The translations under genes were made by a program, and so were the position numbers. 64,000 bases of DNA, taken from assembly GCF_016613535.2 (NCBI RefSeq), contig NZ_CP071518.1:1054001-1118000 (forward strand). The letters are read 5' to 3'. Numbering within the stretch: position 1 is the stretch's first letter; each line of letters opens with the position of its first letter. The notes beneath the pieces are model-generated. The model saw only the letters and a program-made list of their open reading frames with translations, made no database searches and was not told where the DNA came from. This document shows, one piece after another, positions 1-10,025 of this stretch. This stretch comes from Lysobacter solisilvae. GTDB lineage: Bacteria; Pseudomonadota; Gammaproteobacteria; Xanthomonadales; Xanthomonadaceae.

Positions 1-832
1 TGCGGCCTTCCAGGCCGTACTCGCGCAGCTCGGCCTCGGTGAGCAGGCGCAGGCTGCGGTTGGCCGTGGTCATCATCAGGTCGGCGATCCGCGTGTCGGC
101 GCCGTTGCGGGCCAGGTAGTCGCGCACCTGCAGGCTGACCTCGCGCAGCTCGGCGTTGAGCTCGGCGCGGGTGTTGGCGGTGGAGCGGTCGCGGAACAGC
201 CGGTGGATGCCGACCTTGCCCGCGATCGAGCGGGTATCGCCGCCGGCCAGGACCAGCACGCAGGAGCTGTGGCACTGCGAGCCCTCGCGCACCCAGATCG
301 CCCAGCGGGCATCGCCCATGCTGTCGCCGGCGCGGATCGCCTCCTCGACGTGGCCGCCGGTGGAATCGATGTCGAGCACGCGCACCGGGATCTCCATCCG
401 GTCGGCGATCGCCGCCACGCGCTGGACGAGCGCCGTGAAGCCGGCGCCGATCTTGCCCTGGTAGCGCACGCGCACCACGCCCGTGGGCTGGCAGGGCGTG
501 AGCGCGTCGACGACGCTGAAGAACTCCAGCGACTCCAGCCGCTCGCCGTCGCCGTGCGCGACGTAGTCGTACTCGCAGCTGATCCAGGCCTGGCCGATGT
601 CCAGCGCCGCGGGCGGCCAGTAGGTGCTGCGGCGGTAGTCGGCCGTCTGCATCGGCTGCGACAGGGGTGAAGCGGCCGTGGCCGCGACGGCCACGGGCGC
701 GGCGTCGCTGGCGTCGTCGCCGAGCGTCACCGGAGCGGGCGCCACCGGCACGGCGGCTTCCCGCTGGCAGGCCAGCAGGCCCAGGCTAAGCGCTGCCGTC
801 GACAGCGCCACGAAAATACGGCGATTGCGCAT
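1..832 (-). CDS. ClpP-fold periplasmic lipoprotein (COG3904-like), 3' end cut by window
   Basis: The visible 277 codons begin with a lipoprotein signal (SLGLLAC, lipid Cys at residue 22), then a low-complexity Ala/Pro/Val linker to about residue 65 and a ClpP/crotonase-like domain. Residues 152-160 read VLDIDSTGG, followed by CHSSC (187-191, candidate nucleophile Ser190) and GIHR (His210). This layout fits the COG3904 predicted periplasmic ClpP-like proteins, whose substrates are unknown. The ATG at 830-832 directly precedes the basic signal-peptide start MRNRRIF. The stop lies left of the window. Family assignment rests on motifs only; the signal peptide and serine motif are seen directly. 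Confidence 0.7.
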   Translation of the reverse strand, partial: MRNRRIFVALSTAALSLGLLACQREAAVPVAPAPVTLGDDASDAAPVAVAATAASPLSQPMQTADYRRSTYWPPAALDIGQAWISCEYDYVAHGDGERLESLEFFSVVDALTPCQPTGVVRVRYQGKIGAGFTALVQRVAAIADRMEIPVRVLDIDSTGGHVEEAIRAGDSMGDARWAIWVREGSQCHSSCVLVLAGGDTRSIAGKVGIHRLFRDRSTANTRAELNAELREVSLQVRDYLARNGADTRIADLMMTTANRSLRLLTEAELREYGLEGR

Positions 833-3392
<2,560 letters not shown>

Positions 3393-3415
3393 GACGGGGC
3401 TGCAGTCCGTCACGA

Positions 3416-3448
3416 ACAAGCCCGGCTCCGGCCGGGCTTGTCTTTTTT
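3416..3448 (+). terminator. Rho-independent terminator of icd
   Basis: A perfect 11-bp stem (ACAAGCCCGGC at 3416-3426 pairing with 3431-3441) encloses a 4-nt loop. It is followed by C and six T residues at 3443-3448. It begins 24 bp after the icd stop codon. Confidence 0.93.
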
Positions 3449-3519
3449 CGGGCCCGAAAGGACGTCGGCCGCACGGGGCGGCGCGCCGCCAAGGCGCGGT
3501 TCACGCCAACCGCGTGTCC

Positions 3520-4662
3520 TCAGCGCACGTAGGGAATGTCGGCGTTGCGGCTGCGCTCGCGTTCGCGCTGTTCGAACAGGCGGTTGGCCTTTTCCTCGGT
3601 CATCTCGAACTTCGGCGCGATGTGCGGCAGCAGCAGGCGCAGCCACGCGCGGCTCACCCGCCTGGCTTCGGCCGGGCAGCCCTTGGCGCGCGCCTGGGGC
3701 AGGTCGCCTTCGGTGACGATGCCGACATAGCGCGCCGGGTTGCTGCCGTAGAGCAGGCACTGCAGGTTGAAGTAGCGCTGTTCGCCCAGCGCATGCTCGT
3801 CGGCGTAGGCGTCCAGGTTGTAGGCGCCGGTGCTGCGGACCAGGAACCAGTTGGCCGCCATGCGCAGGTTGTCGGTGACCTGCGCGGAGGATTCGTCCAT
3901 GCCGGCGAAGCGCTGCATCAGCGTGGTGGCCAGCTGGTCCACGGCGTCCTCCTCGCGGCCCGTGATCGGGATTTCCAGCAGGTCGATCAATGCGTGCCCG
4001 GTTTCATGCAGCACGATGAAACGCAGGTTGGCCCGCAGGTAGGCCTGTGCGTAGCCGGCACCCAGGGACTGTTCCTGTTCCAGCGCCCGGCCCCGCTCGA
4101 GCAGCACCTTCATCGTCTCGTAGCACAGCACCACTTCGCCCCGCTGCGCCGAGTAGAACGCGTTGGGTTCCTGGCACTGCGCGGTGACGAAGGTGATCGG
4201 GCGCGGCAGCACCAGCAGGCCGTCGATGGCCTGCAGCTCGGGCAGCTTGCGCAGCAGATCCCCGTCCTGCGCGAGCGCGAAGAAGCTGTCCAGTTCGGGC
4301 GCCTTGGGCCGCACGTAGTTGTAGCCGAAGGCGGTGCCGCCGGGCTTGTCCGCGCCGGCCGCGGGACGCACGGTCAGCACCACCGGCTTGAGCGCCGTCA
4401 TCTCCAGCGCCAGGGCCTTCTCCGCGTCGCGGCGGCCTTCAGTGCGCGCCCTCGCCACCGAGGCGACCAGCCGCGGCTGCATGTAGAGCGCATAGGCGAA
4501 GGCGCCGCTGACCGCACCCAGGGCCAGGCTCAGCGCGACCATCAGCAGCAGCTGTGGCAGCCGCTGGCGTGCGCCGGCCTCGTGCGGCATGCGCAGGCCG
4601 GCCCGGCGCGGGAACCGCATCGCCCTGCGCATGCGCGACCACCCCGATTTCAGCATGCGCAT
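3520..4662 (-). CDS. DUF4344-type membrane-anchored zinc metallopeptidase
   Basis: The 380-residue protein has a basic N-terminus, one membrane segment near residues 37-60 and a soluble domain. The zinc motif HETGH is at 219-223, and [12 protein letters not shown] follows about 15 residues later, matching the glutamate-containing second motif of the DUF4344 putative metallopeptidases. Four Cys in the soluble part (QCQ, LCY, QCLLY, KGCP) would suit disulfides in the periplasm. The substrate is unknown. Several Met codons lie in the first 25 residues, so the exact start is uncertain. It converges on icd. Confidence 0.8.
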   Translation of the reverse strand: MRMLKSGWSRMRRAMRFPRRAGLRMPHEAGARQRLPQLLLMVALSLALGAVSGAFAYALYMQPRLVASVARARTEGRRDAEKALALEMTALKPVVLTVRPAAGADKPGGTAFGYNYVRPKAPELDSFFALAQDGDLLRKLPELQAIDGLLVLPRPITFVTAQCQEPNAFYSAQRGEVVLCYETMKVLLERGRALEQEQSLGAGYAQAYLRANLRFIVLHETGHALIDLLEIPITGREEDAVDQLATTLMQRFAGMDESSAQVTDNLRMAANWFLVRSTGAYNLDAYADEHALGEQRYFNLQCLLYGSNPARYVGIVTEGDLPQARAKGCPAEARRVSRAWLRLLLPHIAPKFEMTEEKANRLFEQRERERSRNADIPYVR

Positions 4663-4748
4663 CTCCGCCGCCCGGGCGCCGCGCGCCGGTGTGGGCGCGA
4701 TGGTAGCCGCGCGGCCGGCGGCGAGTCACCGGCAACCCGGGCGACGCG

Positions 4749-4970
4749 TCAGGCGGCCCGGCCGTAGTCGGACCGCGGGCGGGCACCGCCGATCCGCGCG
4801 ATCGTGCGGACCGGCAGCCGGAGCGGCGGCATGGCGGTGGAGGCGGGCGCGGCCCGACGGGCGTAACGGGGCCCGAAGCCGGCGGTGCGCCGGGCGTAGT
4901 CGACGCCGTGGAAACGACGCGGGGCGGGCGGGGTGGGTGTCAGGTACATCGGGCTGGTGAACGGCTGCAT
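4749..4970 (-). CDS. Small Pro/Arg-rich protein with N-terminal MYL motif
   Basis: This predicted 73-residue protein begins MQPFTSPMYLTPTPPAP and then becomes rich in Arg, Ala and Tyr. A GGAG ribosome-binding site lies 9 nt before the ATG. Its first residues resemble the internal start MNFFKSLMYLGGL of the next gene upstream (FxSxMYL), so the two look like diverged copies. No domain was recognised and no signal peptide is obvious. It lies downstream on the same strand of another small ORF and faces away from the LysR gene, which may control the group. Confidence 0.5.
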   Translation of the reverse strand: MQPFTSPMYLTPTPPAPRRFHGVDYARRTAGFGPRYARRAAPASTAMPPLRLPVRTIARIGGARPRSDYGRAA

Positions 4971-5090
4971 GGCGCGGCTCTCCGGGGGGAAGGGCCGCCG
5001 CCCCGCGCGGTCCGGGGGGGCGGCGGACCGGCGCAGGATGGAGGCCGGGGATGACGCGGAGGCGTACGTCATCTTGCAGGGGCGTGAATG

Positions 5091-5474
5091 TCAGCGGCAG
5101 CCGGCGGGGAGGGCGGAGGTCGGGGTGGCGCGACGGTCGGTCGAGGCGCGGCGCTCGCGGGCCGCGGGCTGGGCGGCGCGCTTGCCGAACACCGCTTCGG
5201 AGGCAACCCGGTTGCCATAGGTCGGGCGGAACGGCGACGCGTCGTCTTCCAGGCGCAGGTCGGCGGACTCCAGTCCGCCCAGGTACATCAGGCTCTTGAA
5301 GAAGTTCATGGCGGTGCTCCAGGGGGTACTCACGGGGGTGTTTCCGACGGTGCTTCCCGTGCGGGGGGTGGCGTGCGCGGTGCTCGGCGCGGTCAGCGAA
5401 ACGGCCAGTTGCGGGTCGGCGACATGGCCGTTGAGGAACAACAGATCCTTGTACATCGCGGTCAGACGGTTCAT
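5091..5474 (-). CDS. Small ORF(s) divergent from LysR regulator; possibly two coupled short proteins
   Basis: One open frame of 127 residues starts MNRLTAMYKDLLFLNGHV, with AAGGAA 8 nt before the ATG at 5474. A second in-frame ATG at 5309 has GGAG 7 nt upstream and starts MNFFKSLMYLGGLESADL. Both starts have good ribosome sites, so the region may encode two proteins. The junction contains CCCCCTGG. If one C there is a sequencing insertion, the first protein would stop at a TGA overlapping the second ATG (ATGA coupling). That arrangement is inference. No known family was recognised. Confidence 0.5.
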   Translation of the reverse strand: MNRLTAMYKDLLFLNGHVADPQLAVSLTAPSTAHATPRTGSTVGNTPVSTPWSTAMNFFKSLMYLGGLESADLRLEDDASPFRPTYGNRVASEAVFGKRAAQPAARERRASTDRRATPTSALPAGCR

Positions 5475-5540
5475 GGCGCGGGTTCCTTCGTTCTTGAGTG
5501 GAATCGAAGATAGGCTCATGCTGCGCCCTTGAAAATCGCG

Positions 5541-5572
5541 AATTCGACAAGTCAGACTTGAATCTGGCTCAA
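5541..5572. promoter_or_regulatory. Candidate LysR-type operator
   Basis: The 110-bp space between the divergent small ORF and the LysR gene holds an interrupted palindrome, CAGA-CTTGAA-TCTG at 5553-5566. It is flanked by further TCAAG/CTTGA half sites at 5528-5532 and 5569-5573. Such dyads in the divergent intergenic region are where LysR-type regulators usually bind. The protein-site match is inferred. Confidence 0.4.
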
Positions 5573-5583
5573 GGCATGGCGAA

Positions 5584-6579
5584 ATGAGCAAAGCCCCGCT
5601 GCACGCCCTCACCGGCTTCGTCGCCACCGCCCGCACGGGCAACCTGTCGCGCGCGGCCGAGGGGCTGCACCTGACAGTGAGCGCCCTGAGCCACCAGATC
5701 CGCGGCCTGGAGGACCGCCTGGGCCAGCGCCTGTTCGTGCGCAACGCGCGCGGCGTGGAACTGACCGCCGACGGCCGGCAACTGTTCGAGCGCATCGCGC
5801 CGCACTTCGACGCCATCGAGCAGGCGCTGCGTCCGTTCCGCGCGCGCCGCGACGACGTGCTGACGCTGACCCTGATGCCTTCGTTCGCCTCGAGCTGGCT
5901 GCTGCCGCGCCTGCCCGGTTTCCTGGCGGCGCACCCGCAGATCGAGATCAACCTGCAGTCGACGGTCGAGCGCGTCGACTTCGAACGGGCCACCGACGTC
6001 GACGCCGGCCTGCGCTATGGGCCCGGCAGCTGGCCGGGGCTGGTGGCCGTGCACCTGTTCGACGACTGGGTCACGCCCGTGGCCAGCCCCGCGCTGGTGG
6101 AGCGCCTGGGTCGTCCCACGCCGAAGACGCTGGCGGACTTCCCGTTGCTGGGCGCGCCGGGCGGGCGCTGGAGCGAGTGGTTCGAGCGGATCGGCGCCAC
6201 GCCGCCGCGCCGCTTCGTGGCCAATTTCGACGATTCCGAAACCCTGCACCGCGCCGCGGTGGAAGGCCTGGGCATCGCGCTGGGGCGGATGACCCTCGCG
6301 CGCCCGATGGTCGAGGCCGGGCGCCTGGTGATGCTGTTCGACGAGCGGCTGCCCGCGCAGTACGCGCATTACCTGGTCTATCCCGAGCGCACGCAGGCCC
6401 ACGCCGGGTTGGCCCTGTTCCGCGACTGGGTGCTCGGGCAGGCGCGGGACTATGCGCAGGCCGATATCCCGACCGGGTCGTCGTCCGGGCATTCCGCCGA
6501 TCCGACCGCGCCGGCAGCGGCCGACGCGCCACCCGACGCGCCGCCCGCGCGCGGCACACCGCGGCCGCGCCGGCGCTGA
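5584..6579 (+). CDS. LysR family transcriptional regulator (GcvA-like)
   Basis: This 331-residue protein has an N-terminal winged helix-turn-helix at about residues 5-64 (LSRAAEGLHLTVSALSHQIRG, then LGQRLFVR) and a LysR effector-binding domain from about 90 to 295. Its style (LTVSALSHQIR, PSFASSWLLPRL, GIALGR) resembles the GcvA group. The last 35 residues are a Pro/Ala/Arg tail not typical of the family. The start codon overlaps the stop of a three-codon frame (ATG GCG AAA TGA at 5576-5587). It probably regulates the divergent small ORFs as well as itself; the ligand is unknown. Confidence 0.88.
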   Translation: MSKAPLHALTGFVATARTGNLSRAAEGLHLTVSALSHQIRGLEDRLGQRLFVRNARGVELTADGRQLFERIAPHFDAIEQALRPFRARRDDVLTLTLMPSFASSWLLPRLPGFLAAHPQIEINLQSTVERVDFERATDVDAGLRYGPGSWPGLVAVHLFDDWVTPVASPALVERLGRPTPKTLADFPLLGAPGGRWSEWFERIGATPPRRFVANFDDSETLHRAAVEGLGIALGRMTLARPMVEAGRLVMLFDERLPAQYAHYLVYPERTQAHAGLALFRDWVLGQARDYAQADIPTGSSSGHSADPTAPAAADAPPDAPPARGTPRPRRR

Positions 6580-6698
6580 CCCGGCAACATCGGGCGACTG
6601 GAACACAGCGGGCGCCAGGACGTCGCCGCGTCCACGCGTTTGGCGCTAGGCTGCGGCCTCTGCGGCGCGCCGCGCGCCGCCCCCACATGGAGCCGTGC

Positions 6699-7571
6699 AT
6701 GAAGCCTGTCCTCACTGTCGCCCTCGCTGCATCCCTGGCCGCCCTGCTCGGCGCCTGCGCCGGTACGCCCACGGCGGACAGCCCCGCGCAGGCCACGCCG
6801 GCGGCCGGCCTGTCGGCCTCGCAGCAGGCGGCGCTCGATGCCGCCATCGCCGGCATCTGGCGCGATGCGAAGAACGCCGCGCGCGACGTCCATCGCCACC
6901 CGGCGCAGACGCTGGCCTTCTTCGGCGTGCGTCCGGACCAGACCGTCATCGAGATCACGCCGGGCGGCGGCTGGTACAGCGCCATCCTGGCGCCCTACCT
7001 GCGCGAGGAGGGCCACTACGTCGCCGCGGTGTGGGACGACGCCATCCCCGGCCAGCCGAATTACCGCTACGACCTCAACAAGCGGCTGCGGGCGAAGTTC
7101 GCCGGCAACGGCGCGGTGTTCGGCACGCCGGACGTGCGCGTGTTCGATCCCAAGGCGCCCGGCTTCGGCCCCGCCTCGTCGGCGGATGTCGTGCTGACGT
7201 TCCGCAACGCGCACAACTGGGTGAGCGACGGCAACGCCGACGCGTACTTCAAGGCCTACTTCGACGTCCTCAAGCCGGGCGGCACGCTGGGCGTGGTCGA
7301 CCACCGCGCCAGGCCGGGCACGTCCCTGGACGCGATGAAGGAGTCCGGTTACCTCACCGAGGCCCTGGTGATCGACTTGGCACAGCAGGCCGGCTTCGTC
7401 CTCGACGCGCGCAGCGAGATCAACGCCAATCCGAAGGACACCACCGACCATCCCAACGGCGTGTGGACGCTGCCGCCGACCAACAACCACCCGCCCGCCG
7501 ACGATGCCAGGTACCAGGCCATCGGCGAGAGCGACCGCATGACGCTGCGCTTCCGCAAGCCGCGCGGCTGA
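6699..7571 (+). CDS. Predicted periplasmic methyltransferase-like lipoprotein (COG4798)
   Basis: A lipoprotein signal ends LLGAC with the lipid Cys at residue 20. The 290-residue protein then carries a Rossmann methyltransferase-like fold: VIEITPGGGWYSAILAPYL at 83-101 as the SAM-binding loop, VVLTFRNAHNW, and LKPGGTLGVVDHRA. COG4798 proteins of this kind are exported and have no known substrate. ATG 6699 is chosen because GGAG at 6689-6692 is well spaced; an in-frame ATG at 6687 would lie within that ribosome site. It stands between the LysR gene and rluE with no clear operon link. Confidence 0.8.
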   Translation: MKPVLTVALAASLAALLGACAGTPTADSPAQATPAAGLSASQQAALDAAIAGIWRDAKNAARDVHRHPAQTLAFFGVRPDQTVIEITPGGGWYSAILAPYLREEGHYVAAVWDDAIPGQPNYRYDLNKRLRAKFAGNGAVFGTPDVRVFDPKAPGFGPASSADVVLTFRNAHNWVSDGNADAYFKAYFDVLKPGGTLGVVDHRARPGTSLDAMKESGYLTEALVIDLAQQAGFVLDARSEINANPKDTTDHPNGVWTLPPTNNHPPADDARYQAIGESDRMTLRFRKPRG

Positions 7572-7604
7572 TCCCGGGCGCCGCCGGCGGGCGGCGCGTC
7601 GCGC

Positions 7605-8249
7605 ATGCTGATCGCGTTCAACAAGCCCTTCAACGTGCTGTGCCAGTTCACCGACGCCAGCCCCACGCCGCGCGCGACGCTGGCGCAGTTCGGCCTGCCG
7701 CCCGGGGTGTACGCCGCCGGGCGGCTGGATTTCGACAGCGAAGGCCTGTTGCTGCTGACCGACGACGGCGCGCTCGCGCACGCCCTGACCGACCCGCGCC
7801 ACAAGCAGCCCAAGACCTACTGGGTGCAGGTGGAGGGCGAACCGGACGAACAGGCGCTGGCGGCGCTGCGCCGGGGCGTGGTCCTCAGCGACGGCCCGAC
7901 CCGCCCCGCCGGCGTACGGCCGATCGCGCCCCCGCCGCTGTGGGCGCGCGACCCGCCCGTGCGCTTCCGCAAGTCGGTGCCCGACGCCTGGCTGGAGATC
8001 ACCGTGTCCGAAGGCCGCAACCGCCAGGTGCGGCGGATGACGGCGGCCGTCGGGCTGCCGACGCTGCGGCTGGTGCGGGTCGCCGTCGGCCCGTACCGGC
8101 TGGAATCGCTGTCGCCCGGTCATTGGCGTGAACTGGCCGCGCCTGTCGCGGAACCGCCGGGGCGCCGCCGCCCACTGGGACGGCAAGGCGTGAAGGCGCC
8201 GGCCATCGGCGCGCCACCGCCACCGCGCCGGACACCGCGCCGGCGTTGA
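7605..8249 (+). CDS. rluE: 23S rRNA pseudouridine synthase, RluE-like (RsuA family)
   Basis: The protein (214 residues) starts directly with the catalytic core, without the S4 domain of RsuA or RluB. The motif GRLDFDSEGLLLLT at 39-52 contains the catalytic Asp (residue 42), and EGRNRQVRRMTAAVG is the second family signature. This small architecture is typical of RluE, which modifies U2457 of 23S rRNA in Escherichia coli. The C-terminal 35 residues form a basic Pro/Arg tail that may aid RNA binding or be dispensable. Confidence 0.88.
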   Translation: MLIAFNKPFNVLCQFTDASPTPRATLAQFGLPPGVYAAGRLDFDSEGLLLLTDDGALAHALTDPRHKQPKTYWVQVEGEPDEQALAALRRGVVLSDGPTRPAGVRPIAPPPLWARDPPVRFRKSVPDAWLEITVSEGRNRQVRRMTAAVGLPTLRLVRVAVGPYRLESLSPGHWRELAAPVAEPPGRRRPLGRQGVKAPAIGAPPPPRRTPRRR

Positions 8250-8315
8250 CGCGCGCCGCGGCCATTCTGCTACCGTGAGCCGCATTCACTTTTCCGCGGC
8301 AATCCGGCCCGCGGA

Positions 8316-9431
8316 ATGTTCCAGGACACCCACGCCCGAATGACCAGCGCCATCAGCCCGGGCCGCATCCTCGTCGTCGACGATCAGCCGGTGAACCTGC
8401 GTGTCGTCAGCAGCCTGCTCTCGCGGCAGGGCTACGAAGTCGTGTGCGCGGGCAGCGGCGAGGAAGCCCTGCAGCGCTACGAGGAAGCGGTGCCCGACCT
8501 GGTCCTGCTCGACATGATCATGCCGGGCATGGACGGCTTCGAACTGATGGCCGCACTGTACGAACTGCCCTTGCCGCGCGCGCCGGTGGTGTTCGTCACC
8601 GCGGCGCAGGACCGCGGCATGCTGCTGCGCGCCTTCGACGCCGGCGTGGTGGACTACGTCACCAAGCCCTTCCTGCCCGAGGAACTGCTGGCGCGCGTGA
8701 ATGCGCACGTCGGCCTCAAGCTCACGCGCGACCGCCTGGAGCGCGTCGCCCGCGAACGCCAGGAACTGGTCAACCTGGTCGCCCACGACCTGAAGAACCC
8801 GCTGAGCAGCGTGCTGTTCGCCAGCGACATCGTGCGCAACGACGGCGTCCGGCCCGAGCGCCTGCCGCACTACATGGAAGTCATCTACGACAGTGCCTGC
8901 GACGCACTGGGCTACATCCGCCATTACCTGGAGTCCAGCGCCGGCCTTGCGCGCGAACCCGCGCCGGATGTCTCGGCCGGCCTCGCCGACACCCTGCACT
9001 GGCTGCTGCGGCGCTACGACATGCAGCTGGAGGCGCGCGGCATCAAGGTGGAAGTGCTGCCGCCGCCGGACAGCGCCCGCGTGCGCATCGACGAGCGCGT
9101 GCTGCGCCAGGTCGCCGAAAACCTGGTGACCAACGCCATCAAGTACGCGCCGGGGACCGAACTGACGCTGGCCGGCCGCTCTTCGGCGCCCGGCTACTGG
9201 CAGCTGATCGTCGCCGACCGCGGTCCGGGCATCCCGGCGCACAAGCAGCGCGAACTGTTCAAGCCGTTCACCCGCCTGCACGAAGGCCAGGACGCGAACT
9301 CCAACGGCCTGGGCCTGTCGCTGGCCAAGCAGATCGTCGCCAACGCCGGCGGCCAGCTGTGGTACGAGAACCGCGAAGGCGGCGGGGCGCGGTTCGTCAT
9401 CGAACTGCCCGAGGCGCGCGGCGAAAGCTGA
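8316..9431 (+). CDS. Response regulator-histidine kinase fusion protein
   Basis: Reading order is receiver, then kinase. The receiver spans about residues 17-135, with VVDDQ, the phospho-acceptor LLLDMIMPG (near Asp66) and TKPF (Lys117). A HisKA segment carries LVAHDLKNPLSS with the phospho-His at 157. The ATPase domain has NLVTNAIKYAPG, DRGPGIP and NGLGLSLAKQIV. It has no membrane segment, so it is cytosolic and probably takes phosphate or a signal from another kinase. In-frame ATGs at 8316 and 8340 are both possible starts. No partner regulator is adjacent. Confidence 0.9.
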   Translation: MFQDTHARMTSAISPGRILVVDDQPVNLRVVSSLLSRQGYEVVCAGSGEEALQRYEEAVPDLVLLDMIMPGMDGFELMAALYELPLPRAPVVFVTAAQDRGMLLRAFDAGVVDYVTKPFLPEELLARVNAHVGLKLTRDRLERVARERQELVNLVAHDLKNPLSSVLFASDIVRNDGVRPERLPHYMEVIYDSACDALGYIRHYLESSAGLAREPAPDVSAGLADTLHWLLRRYDMQLEARGIKVEVLPPPDSARVRIDERVLRQVAENLVTNAIKYAPGTELTLAGRSSAPGYWQLIVADRGPGIPAHKQRELFKPFTRLHEGQDANSNGLGLSLAKQIVANAGGQLWYENREGGGARFVIELPEARGES

Positions 9432-9582
9432 GGCTTCCGTCCGGCGCTCGCATGCGCCCGCACGACCCGTCGCTTCTTACCGTCATCCCCGACATTCCGC
9501 CACGGCTTCGGCGCGACAGGCCATGCCTGCCGCGCCGGCTGCATTCAATTGAATCTTTGCGACTTGAGGACGCGCGTGCGCG

Positions 9583-9939
9583 TCAGGCGTTCGCCGAGCT
9601 CTGGCGGCTGCGCGAGGTGCGCTTGCTCGCCGCGCGCTTGGCACCGTTGCCGCGGCGGGCTTCCACCCGGCGCGCGCTGCCCTCGATCGCGTCGCCATTG
9701 CCGTTCTCCGCGCGCTTGGCACGGCGATGCGCGGCGTACCACAGCAGGCCGGCGCCGAAGGCGCTGGCCGCAAGCAGCACCGGATGGCGCTTGGCGAACA
9801 CCGTGGCTACCCGGGCGCCACCCTTGAGCGCGCCGATCTTGGCGCCTGCGTCCAGCAGCTTGCCGGCATGCTTGACGTTGCTGCTGACCACCGTGGCCAG
9901 GTCGCGCGCGCCGCCATACAAAGTGTCGAGTCGGTTCAT
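9583..9939 (-). CDS. Small single-span membrane protein, unknown function
   Basis: The predicted 118-residue protein begins MNRLDTLYGGARDLATVVSS. It has one hydrophobic segment at about 51-70 (HPVLLAASAFGAGLLWYAAH) and a strongly basic tail rich in Arg, Lys and Ser. An AGGA ribosome site lies about 8 nt before the ATG at 9939. As read, hrpB runs in frame into this gene because hrpB carries a +1 shift; once that shift is corrected, the two genes are separate and about 90 bp apart. The shape resembles small inner-membrane proteins with a cytosolic basic tail, but no family is assigned. Confidence 0.7.
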   Translation of the reverse strand: MNRLDTLYGGARDLATVVSSNVKHAGKLLDAGAKIGALKGGARVATVFAKRHPVLLAASAFGAGLLWYAAHRRAKRAENGNGDAIEGSARRVEARRGNGAKRAASKRTSRSRQSSANA

Positions 9940-10025
9940 GGTTGTCATCCTGCGGGCCGGGGGCCAGTGTCGGACGGGATTCGTTGAGCCCGCGTGAGCG
10001 CAAGCGGGCGTGTCTGAACCGCCAG

